64,000 bases of DNA. Source: Clostridium thermosuccinogenes. Its GTDB lineage: Bacteria; Bacillota; Clostridia; Acetivibrionales; DSM-5807. This document shows positions 17,928 to 23,564 of this stretch, piece after piece. How positions within the stretch are numbered: the stretch's first letter is position 1; each line of letters opens with the position of its first letter. Below the pieces are notes generated by a model. The model was not told the DNA's origin. It made no database searches and saw only the letters and a list, made by a program, of their open reading frames with translations. The translations under genes were made by a program, and so were the position numbers. Location: assembly GCF_002896855.1 (NCBI RefSeq), contig NZ_CP021850.1:62001-126000 (forward strand), read 5' to 3'.

Positions 17928-18016
17928 GCCGCTGTGGCGGAACTGGCAGACGCACAGGACTTAAAATCCTGCGGGCCTAAAAGCTCGTACCGGTTCGATT
18001 CCGGTCAGCGGCACCA
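17928..18016 (+). tRNA. tRNA-Leu (anticodon TAA)
   Basis: 89 bases with a 7-bp acceptor stem GCCGCTG / CAGCGGC, anticodon loop CTTAAAA (anticodon TAA), a class II variable arm and CCA encoded at 18014-18016. Confidence 0.97.
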
Positions 18017-18025
18017 TGTATGTTT

Positions 18026-18066
18026 AAAAGACATCAATTTTGACGGTAGAATTGATGTCTTTTTAA
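18026..18066 (+). terminator. Terminator of tRNA-Leu
   Basis: Stem AAAAGACATCAATT / AATTGATGTCTTTTT directly after the tRNA. Confidence 0.88.
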
Positions 18067-18318
18067 TTAGCATGGAAGGATTAGGCGGAATTTTCCAGAT
18101 GGCTACATGGATTAAAGATGTTGATATGTGGGAAGAGTTTAAAAAATGGAATGATTCTGCAAGTTTCAAAATAGTATTTTGATTTTGCATTACGGCAGGG
18201 TGTGGAAATTTGGCCGCATGCAAGCCAAAATAAAATCAAGGATAATTTCTACTGCGGATTAAGCATTTAATAGCGTGTTTTTATGCATAAAAAATTTTAA
18301 TTTGGTATAAAATTCTAC

Positions 18319-18347
18319 TTGCAATTCTTGAAATGTTGTGCTATACT
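18319..18347 (+). promoter_or_regulatory. Initiator tRNA promoter
   Basis: TTGCAA (18319-18324), 17-base spacer, TATACT (18342-18347). Confidence 0.7.
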
Positions 18348-18383
18348 TTTATGTGTCGCTTGGAAAGGCGATAAATTAAATAT

Positions 18384-18459
<76 letters not shown>

Positions 18460-18462
18460 AAT

Positions 18463-18497
18463 TAAAACCGCTAAGCCTTACGCTTAGCGGTTTTGTT
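18463..18497 (+). terminator. Terminator of initiator tRNA
   Basis: Perfect stem AAAACCGCTAAGC / GCTTAGCGGTTTT with loop CTTAC. Confidence 0.88.
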
Positions 18498-18770
18498 ATA
18501 TGTGTGCAATAGTTAACATAATTCAACTATAACTGATGTTCAGCATTTCCAAGAATACGCTTATGTGATAATAAAATTAATATCAAAAAGAAAAAAGCTT
18601 ATGTGAAAAGATGTGTTTGAAGACGGATAACAGCTTGCTATAGTGGAGATGACAATTTTGGCCCGCTATGGCAAACTGGAAGCGCCGGTGGGTTTAGGTA
18701 TGCATTAAGGAATATGCACGATATCCTTTCGTGATCTGGGAACCTTTTACTTCATAACTGATGAAATGGG
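18498..18770. other. Intergenic left flank of the tailocin locus
   Basis: 273 bases without a convincing gene. A 19-codon ORF from ATG 18649 behind GTGGAG is present but resembles nothing I know. No duplicated tRNA 3' end or other attachment-site-like repeat was found here or to the right of the tail locus. Confidence 0.35.
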
Positions 18771-18801
18771 CAAAATAAAACAACAACTGAAAAAGTTGTT
18801 G
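18771..18801 (-). terminator. Terminator of the xre-immA operon
   Basis: Read on the minus strand: stem CAACAACT / AGTTGTTG followed by TTTTATTTT. Confidence 0.75.
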
Positions 18802-18811
18802 AGACTAAAAA

Positions 18812-19300
18812 TCACTTAATATTTTTGAAAATTCCCGGTGGATCAAAGTAAATGATGTAATTTCCTCGTTTTTTGAACTTGCCGTATATGCTGTTGTAGC
18901 TGGCAAACGCCTTTTCAAGAAAATCCTGGGTGACGCTTAAGTACTCCGCCATTTCATAGAGGTTATTACAGCCGGCTTCATAAGCCTTTATGATATTTTT
19001 AAGAGATACGAGTCTGCTGAATGCCCACCGTTTTGCTTTGGTTTCCTGCTTTTGGATAATGGCTTTGCTGACCGAAGGATCCGTAAGGAGGTTGCCGCAG
19101 GATGTATAATAGTGGCCTAACTCCTCTGCCAAAACGCAGGTTTGCTCCGATTTTGTCTTGAGGCATTCATTTAAAGCGATTAACGGCTGATTGGTTCCGT
19201 CATCATAATACAGTCCGGATATTGATTCCGGAAGTTCGGCTCTTTGAACATTTATTCTGGATTTAAATGCTTCATTCTCGAGTTCTTCCAATTTATTCAT
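18812..19300 (-). CDS. ImmA/IrrE-family metallopeptidase-like protein
   Basis: 162 residues. ImmA-type proteins are zinc proteases that cleave or inactivate a partner Xre repressor to induce mobile elements, as in ICEBs1. The equivalent of the HExxH helix reads LAEELGHYY (about residues 58-66), so the first His is replaced by Glu, while the second His and following tyrosines remain. A downstream Glu-rich helix would supply a further ligand. It is the second gene of a two-gene operon after xre (5-base gap) and ends at a terminator. Whether the altered motif still binds zinc is uncertain. Confidence 0.85.
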   Translation of the reverse strand: MNKLEELENEAFKSRINVQRAELPESISGLYYDDGTNQPLIALNECLKTKSEQTCVLAEELGHYYTSCGNLLTDPSVSKAIIQKQETKAKRWAFSRLVSLKNIIKAYEAGCNNLYEMAEYLSVTQDFLEKAFASYNSIYGKFKKRGNYIIYFDPPGIFKNIK

Positions 19301-19305
19301 CCTTA

Positions 19306-19638
19306 TCAGTCCTTTTTACTTTGTTTGCCTTTTCTGTATGCCTCTAAAAATGCATTTACTGCTATCACTTCATCATCGGTGAGCGGTTTGTCGTAACCGT
19401 CTAACCGATGGGCTGCCAAAGTCTTAATACCGGAGGTGTCCTTTATTTCTGTCCGTCCCAAAAGATAATCCGTTGAGACATTGAAATAATCCGCCACCTT
19501 TTGGATCTTATCAACCGACGGAGAATTTTTATCCCATTTGTAAATAGCGCCCTTTCCGAAACCTAACTCCATTTCGAGTTTTGAAGGATTTATGCCTTTT
19601 TTTGCACACAGATCCTGAATTATTTCCAATATGCTCAT
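19306..19638 (-). CDS. Xre-family HTH repressor (tailocin master regulator)
   Basis: 110 residues from ATG 19638, chosen over ATG 19650 because GAGGT lies 5-6 bases before it. An N-terminal HTH_3 domain (about 5-60) reads IIQDLCAKKGINPSKLEMELGFGKGAIYKWDKNSPSVDKIQKVADYFNVSTDYLLGR. The C-terminal part (about 65-110) is short and charged. It is divergent from the tail operon and faces a ladder of palindromes that are its likely operators. By analogy with ImmR/ImmA pairs it probably represses both directions until removed by its partner. Confidence 0.92.
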   Translation of the reverse strand: MSILEIIQDLCAKKGINPSKLEMELGFGKGAIYKWDKNSPSVDKIQKVADYFNVSTDYLLGRTEIKDTSGIKTLAAHRLDGYDKPLTDDEVIAVNAFLEAYRKGKQSKKD

Positions 19639-19683
19639 ACTATACCTCATTTCTATAATACTGAAATATTTCAGTTTAAAAGA

Positions 19684-19711
19684 TTGACATGCTGAAAATT
19701 ATCAGTATAAT
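19684..19711 (+). promoter_or_regulatory. Rightward promoter overlapped by operator 2
   Basis: TTGACA (19684-19689), 16-base spacer, TATAAT (19706-19711). The spacer is almost wholly the second palindrome, so repressor binding there should exclude polymerase. Confidence 0.75.
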
Positions 19712-19787
19712 AAAATTAAACTGAATATTTTCAGTAATATATATATAGTCACTGAAATATTTCTGCTCAGTTGTGCGCTACAACACC

Positions 19788-19816
19788 ATTTTAGAATATT
19801 TTCAGTGACCGGTCAA
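19788..19816 (-). promoter_or_regulatory. Leftward promoter for xre-immA overlapped by operator 5
   Basis: On the minus strand TTGACC (19816-19811), 17-base spacer, TAAAAT (19793-19788), with operator 5 inside the spacer. The leader to xre would be about 140 bases and crosses operators 1-4. A second, weaker minus-strand -10 (TATTAT) lies next to operator 1. Confidence 0.6.
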
Positions 19817-19912
19817 GGGCTTGCTCTGAAAATTTTCAACAACTACATAAACATAGCAGAGCTTTAGAGATGAACGAATATAATTGCTGATTCAAAGGAG
19901 GATGATGATAAA

Positions 19913-20064
19913 ATGAAGGGCTGACTATAGACGTACTTTTCCACCACGGAAATCCAATGAAGCATGCAATAGCAGCTTTTGCAGGCAGCTTCGTCAGAAG
20001 TATATCATATATGCAGTTCATGCTGCGGTCGATTTCATTATCAAAAAATAATGTAGGTATTTAA
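19913..20064 (+). pseudogene. Small first gene of the tail-regulatory operon, frameshifted
   Basis: AAAGGAGG (19894-19901) precedes ATG 19913, but that frame stops after three codons (MKG). One base over, an open frame of 49 codons runs to TAA 20062-20064 (GLTIDVLFHHGNPMKHAIAA and onward). Adding a single A in the run at 19916-19920 would join start and ORF into a 50-codon gene. It is either a one-base deletion, a sequencing error, or a false ORF. I do not recognise the product. Position right after the rightward promoter is where phages carry cro-like or other small regulators. Confidence 0.4.
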
Positions 20065-20078
20065 TAGGAGGGATTATA

Positions 20079-20615
20079 GTGATAACAAAAGAGGAATTGA
20101 ATGCGATAACACAAAACCTGGATAAACAGGTTAAAAAGGCAGTTGAAAAATTTTTATACACCAATGGTTTGGTAGAGGATTATCAGAGAGATTATTTCAA
20201 AGATACAGAAAAACTGCTGTATGCGTATCCGGATTTAAAGCTGAAGGTTGAGCAGGATATGGAGGATCTTAAAAGTGGCGTCCTGGCAATGAAAGTAAAC
20301 AGGTCGAAGGATATTATAAGGTTGTCTGCAAATTCCGGAAGCTGGAAACCGGAAGAATATGTGCAGGAAGAGATAATTCGCAGCAGAAAAGCAAGCATGG
20401 AGAGGACACGGCTTCAGGTGCAGAGGATTGACAGAGCGTTGGAAACCATAAAAGATGATCAATACTATGATATAATTCCGATGAGGTACTTTGACAGAAT
20501 AAAAATAGAAGAAATAGCCGATAGGCTGGTGTGTGATGAATCCACAGTAAGACGCAACAAAAACAGGCTTGTAAACAAGATTAAGATAGTGCTTTTCGGA
20601 GCCGATGCTCTATAG
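20079..20615 (+). CDS. ArpU/sigma-70 region 4-like phage transcription regulator
   Basis: 178 residues, start GTG 20079 behind AGGAGGG. The C-terminal 45 residues (YYDIIPMRYFDRIKIEEIADRL.CDESTVRRNKNRLVNKIK) form a sigma-region-4-like HTH. The N-terminal part is helical and charged. This size and layout match ArpU/RinA-type late regulators of Gram-positive phages, which switch on the structural genes. Two terminators separate it from the tail genes, which fits a role as activator or antiterminator for them. Partner promoter inferred at about 20668. Confidence 0.75.
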   Translation: MITKEELNAITQNLDKQVKKAVEKFLYTNGLVEDYQRDYFKDTEKLLYAYPDLKLKVEQDMEDLKSGVLAMKVNRSKDIIRLSANSGSWKPEEYVQEEIIRSRKASMERTRLQVQRIDRALETIKDDQYYDIIPMRYFDRIKIEEIADRLVCDESTVRRNKNRLVNKIKIVLFGADAL

Positions 20616-20667
20616 GATGGATGCCTGTTTTGTGCACGAAACATGCCCTTTTAATATGAAGTATGTG

Positions 20668-20676
20668 TGCTATAAT
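20668..20676 (+). promoter_or_regulatory. Candidate late promoter (extended -10)
   Basis: TGCTATAAT, an extended -10 element, with no good -35. The predicted start near 20683 is only about 20 bases before the first of two tandem terminators. Confidence 0.5.
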
Positions 20677-20702
20677 AAAATTACAATAGGTTATTAATGA
20701 TT

Positions 20703-20738
20703 AAGCCGTCCGGTTAGCCGGTACGGTTTATTTTTTTG
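20703..20738 (+). terminator. Tandem terminator 1 ahead of the tail operon
   Basis: Stem AAGCCGT.CCGG / CCGG.ACGGTTT with loop TTAG, then ATTTTTTT. Confidence 0.8.
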
Positions 20739-20739
20739 C

Positions 20740-20766
20740 AAAGACTTGGATTCAAGTCTTTTTTTT
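20740..20766 (+). terminator. Tandem terminator 2 ahead of the tail operon
   Basis: Perfect stem AAAGACTTG / CAAGTCTTT with loop GATT and eight Ts, immediately after terminator 1. Confidence 0.85.
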
Positions 20767-20848
20767 ATGTAAAAATCGTCACTTTGGTATTTCGGACGTT
20801 AACTGCAAAGAGAAGAAGACCGGTCTGAAAATATTTTTGAAAGGGGGG

Positions 20849-20941
20849 ATGCCTCATGCCTGCATTGTGGAAGCCATAAATTCCGGATACAGCATCAAAG
20901 CAGTTAGAATGCTTAAGAAAAGCAAAAGGAGAGGGGGATGA
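20849..20941 (+). CDS. Possible 30-residue small protein
   Basis: ATG 20849 to TGA 20941, product MPHACIVEAINSGYSIKAVR plus ten basic residues. The GGGGGG before the ATG is too close for an ideal ribosome binding site. It fills the gap before the tail terminator gene. I recognise no family; it may not be translated. Confidence 0.25.
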   Translation: MPHACIVEAINSGYSIKAVRMLKKSKRRGG

Positions 20942-20950
20942 GCAGAAAGC

Positions 20951-21361
20951 ATGATATCTATCATAAAGCAGGATATAGCAGATAAGTTGACGGAAATATA
21001 TCCTGATGGGTATACGGTATATGACGAATATATGCCGCAAGATTTTGAAAAACCGTCATTTCTCATTGTCTCCACCGGACAAAGCTACAGCAAAAGGATG
21101 AACAACAAATATAGTGGCAAGGTTTCCTTTGATGTGGCTTATTTTTCGGATAAGGATGCAACAGAGGTTAAAAAGGACTGTCTGGATAAACAGATGAGTC
21201 TATTAAGGGCTTTTTCTTCAATGAATGCTTTCCATGCTCAGAATATGCAGGCAAATATTACAGATAACATTTTGCATGTCACATTCGATGTCAGGTATTG
21301 GGAGATTAAAGAAAAAACAAGCACAATGATGCAAACACAACAAACAAATACGTATCTTTAA
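20951..21361 (+). CDS. Phage tail terminator-family protein
   Basis: 136 residues. The sequence (ISIIKQDIADKLTEIYPDGYTVYDEYMPQDFEKPSFLIVSTGQSYSKRMNNKYSGKVSFDVAYFS with continuing alternation) fits the small alpha/beta tail-completion proteins encoded just before the sheath gene in PBSX-like and clostridial tail loci. Such proteins cap the tube and sheath once the set length is reached, which matters in a particle with no head. The ribosome binding site GAGGGGG is rather distant (about 13 bases) from ATG 20951. Confidence 0.75.
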   Translation: MISIIKQDIADKLTEIYPDGYTVYDEYMPQDFEKPSFLIVSTGQSYSKRMNNKYSGKVSFDVAYFSDKDATEVKKDCLDKQMSLLRAFSSMNAFHAQNMQANITDNILHVTFDVRYWEIKEKTSTMMQTQQTNTYL

Positions 21362-21375
21362 GAAAGGGTGATTAA

Positions 21376-22419
21376 ATGTCAGGAACATGGAATAGTCAAA
21401 ATAAAATACTTCCCGGCGCATACATAAATTTCCTCACCAATGCTCCGTTATCCATTACACCGGGTGACAGGGGCATTGTTGTATTACTGCAGGAAATGGG
21501 AGCAGGTGCGTTCAGGGATATGTATACCGTAACAGCATCGGAGAATGATTATCCGGATGGTATTGCCGATGAGGATAAACTGCTTGCAAACGAGGCATTA
21601 AAAGGTGCCCGGACAGTAATCGTCTACAACCTGGGGACAGCGCATACGGATGATACGATTACTACAGCTTTGTCAGATCTTAAGACGGTTGCATTCAATA
21701 CTTTAGCCTATCCGTATGACGGTGCGGCATATGAAGCAAATAAAGCAGCCATTGCGGCATGGATAAAGTCAATGCGGGAGGATGAAGGTGTCAAGATACA
21801 GGGTGTGCTGGCCAATTACGCAGCCGATAGCGAAGCAATTATAAATGTAACCCATGGGGTGAAATTGTCGGATGGCACAGAGCTATCACCGGCACAGACT
21901 ACAGCATGGGTGGCAGGCATAACTGCCGGGGCAAATATCAATGAGTCGAATACCGGCAGAAAGTATGACGGAGCAATTGATGTCGTGCCCAGGATGACAA
22001 AAACGGAGATGGAGGCTGCCATTACTGCAGGCCAATTCATTTTTAAAGTTGATACAGCCCAGAACGTTACGGCAGTTTATGATATCAACAGCCTCACCAC
22101 ATCTGCACCGGAAAAGGGTGCCCAGTTTAAGAAAAACCGGGCAATCCGCACCATTGACGGTATAAACAATGATATTGTTGAGATATTCGAATCCAATTAC
22201 AAAGGCAAGCTCAACAATAATGCCGATGGCAGATCCTTGCTGAGGGCAAGCCTTATTGAATACTTCAATGAGCTGCAGAGGTTGCAGGCGATCCAGAACT
22301 TTACGCCTGAAGATGTGACCGTAGAAGCCGGATCAGATACTGACGCTGTAGTTATAAACTGCTATATACAGCTTGTTGATTCGGCTGAGAAGTTTTATAT
22401 TACAGTAAACCTGTCATAA
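21376..22419 (+). CDS. Contractile tail sheath protein (XkdK-like)
   Basis: 347 residues, shorter than many phage sheaths but close to the PBSX-like clostridial type. It begins GTWNSQNKILPGAYINFLTNAP, the usual sheath N-terminal strand ahead of the LPGxYxNF motif, and ends in the C-terminal strand-exchange region AVVINCYIQLVDSAEKFYITV. It polymerises around the tube and contracts to drive it through the target envelope. AAAGGGTG precedes ATG 21376. First of a closely spaced run of structural genes. Confidence 0.93.
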   Translation: MSGTWNSQNKILPGAYINFLTNAPLSITPGDRGIVVLLQEMGAGAFRDMYTVTASENDYPDGIADEDKLLANEALKGARTVIVYNLGTAHTDDTITTALSDLKTVAFNTLAYPYDGAAYEANKAAIAAWIKSMREDEGVKIQGVLANYAADSEAIINVTHGVKLSDGTELSPAQTTAWVAGITAGANINESNTGRKYDGAIDVVPRMTKTEMEAAITAGQFIFKVDTAQNVTAVYDINSLTTSAPEKGAQFKKNRAIRTIDGINNDIVEIFESNYKGKLNNNADGRSLLRASLIEYFNELQRLQAIQNFTPEDVTVEAGSDTDAVVINCYIQLVDSAEKFYITVNLS

Positions 22420-22436
22420 GGAAGGAGGAATAAAAC

Positions 22437-22913
22437 GTGGCAGATAATTATATTAGGTTATCCGATACCATTTCTTCTCATGAGGGCAAAGCCTATATTA
22501 CAATAAATGGAGTCAATAGGGAGTTGTTTGAGGTATCCGCCCTGTCCGCGCAGATTGATATGATAGTGCAGGAGAAAAGAATGCTTGGGCATAGGATGAC
22601 ACAGCATAAGGTGGTAGGTGCATCGGGAACCGGAAGCCTGACGATGTACTTTATGAACAGTGAAATGCTCAAGCAGGCAATACAGTACATCAGAACCGGC
22701 AACTACAGGGGATTAAAGCTGCAGGTCAAGAATGAGGACCCGCAGTCTACAGTAGGAAAGCAGGAGGTAGTACTGTTAAATGTAATTTTGAACAGCATAC
22801 CTGCTGCAATCCTTGATGATGGTTCGGATGATCCGATAACCTTCGATACGGATTTCACATTTGATGACATTGAAAGTCTTCATTCTTTTAAATTGCCAGA
22901 GAATTACAGATAA
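22437..22913 (+). CDS. Tail tube protein (XkdM-like)
   Basis: 158 residues, start GTG 22437 with GGAAGGAGG upstream. Contains the tube-fold pattern HEGKAYITINGVNRELFEVSALSAQIDMIVQEKRMLGHRMTQHKVVGASGTGSLTMYFMNSEM, typical of XkdM-family proteins that stack as hexamers inside the sheath. It directly follows the sheath gene and is followed by an attenuator-like hairpin, as expected for the two most abundant components. Confidence 0.93.
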   Translation: MADNYIRLSDTISSHEGKAYITINGVNRELFEVSALSAQIDMIVQEKRMLGHRMTQHKVVGASGTGSLTMYFMNSEMLKQAIQYIRTGNYRGLKLQVKNEDPQSTVGKQEVVLLNVILNSIPAAILDDGSDDPITFDTDFTFDDIESLHSFKLPENYR

Positions 22914-22941
22914 GGGGTAGGTATAAACCTACTCCTTTTCT
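22914..22941 (+). terminator. Partial terminator / attenuator after the tube gene
   Basis: Stem GGGGTAGGT / ACCTACTCC with loop ATAA, then TTTTC. The T tract is short, so some readthrough is expected into the chaperone and tape-measure genes. Confidence 0.6.
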
Positions 22942-22965
22942 AATTTTAAATTATGGAGGGATAGT

Positions 22966-23370
22966 ATGAGTTCGTTAAAAGCATTTTTGAATCCAATTAA
23001 AGTGGAAAACAAGGAAGTGATTGTGTCCAACAGGTTTCAGGAGGATGGAAAGCCCGTCCCCTTTGTGATAAGGCCAATCACTCAAAAAGAAAATGAGGAA
23101 TTGATAAGGAAATACACAAAAAAGGATAAAAAGGGCCAGGAAACGTTTAACCGCACCGAATATATTCATGCATTAACGGCAAGTGCTGTTGTATTTCCGG
23201 ATCTCAAGAACGCAGAGCTCCAAAAAAGCTATGGAGTTTTGGGAGAGGCAGAGCTGCTAAAGACAATGCTCTATGTAGGGGAGTTTGCTGAGCTGGCAAA
23301 GGAGGTCCAGGCGTTGAGCGGCCTCGATGTGGATATTAACGAGGATATTGAAGAAGTAAAAAACGAATAA
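22966..23370 (+). CDS. Tail assembly chaperone, short form (XkdN-like)
   Basis: 134 residues of the XkdN/YqbN type (lambda gpG counterpart): SSLKAFLNPIKVENKEVIVSNRFQEDGKPVPFVIRPITQKENEEL. It lies between tube and tape measure, the universal place for tail assembly chaperones, and ends in the acidic tail DVDINEDIEEVKNE. The stop codon TAA 23368-23370 comes four bases after a slippery heptamer, so this is the normal termination product of a frameshifting gene. It is expected to coat the tape measure protein during tube assembly. Confidence 0.88.
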   Translation: MSSLKAFLNPIKVENKEVIVSNRFQEDGKPVPFVIRPITQKENEELIRKYTKKDKKGQETFNRTEYIHALTASAVVFPDLKNAELQKSYGVLGEAELLKTMLYVGEFAELAKEVQALSGLDVDINEDIEEVKNE

Positions 23371-23564
23371 AGCAAGGTGATGCCGAGTTCAATCTGGCTC
23401 ACTTTGCTTTGCAGAAGCTTCATATCCTGCCGTCTGCCCTGGTGGATATGAGTGAAAAGGAAAGGACCTTTATTTATGCCAGCATACAGTTAAGGATAGA
23501 AGATGAAAAGAGGGAAAAAAGCAAGATTAATAAAGCTAGGGCAAAAGGGGGGAGGAGAAGATAA
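22966..23564 (+). CDS. Tail assembly chaperone, long form by -1 frameshift
   Basis: Slippage at A AAA AAC (23358-23364) would continue in the -1 frame: after Val-Lys-Asn come RIKQGDAEFNLAHFALQKLH and 46 further residues, ending at TAA 23562-23564. The total is about 199 residues. The extension has no start codon or ribosome binding site of its own, fills the otherwise empty 193 bases before the tape measure gene, and its sequence (LAHFALQKLHILPSALVDM) resembles the T domains of other chaperone pairs. Its stop overlaps the tape measure ATG. Confidence 0.82.
23358..23364 (+). promoter_or_regulatory. -1 programmed frameshift site A AAA AAC
   Basis: The zero frame reads GTA AAA AAC GAA TAA, so the heptamer is in the correct X XXY YYZ phase, with the zero-frame stop two codons later. 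Confidence 0.82.

Larger units (their letters stand above)
19660..19840. promoter_or_regulatory. Array of six operator-like palindromes
   Basis: Variants of the 16-mer ACTGAAAATTTTCAGT occur at 19660-19675, 19691-19706, 19720-19735, 19751-19766 (right half degenerate), 19791-19806 (left half degenerate) and 19825-19840. Centres are 31, 29, 31, 40 and 34 bases apart, close to three helical turns for the first four. Two promoters in opposite directions are overlapped by sites. This is the layout of a phage-like immunity region. Confidence 0.8.

Noticed and set aside
17910-18182. Open reading frame of 90 codons across tRNA-Leu
   Set aside because: It lies on top of a perfect tRNA and its terminator; only the last 36 codons are outside and lack a ribosome binding site.
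19660-19840. LexA (SOS) boxes controlling the tailocin
   Set aside because: The palindromes are ACTGAAAATTTTCAGT-like, unlike the GAAC-N4-GTTC type of Gram-positive LexA sites.
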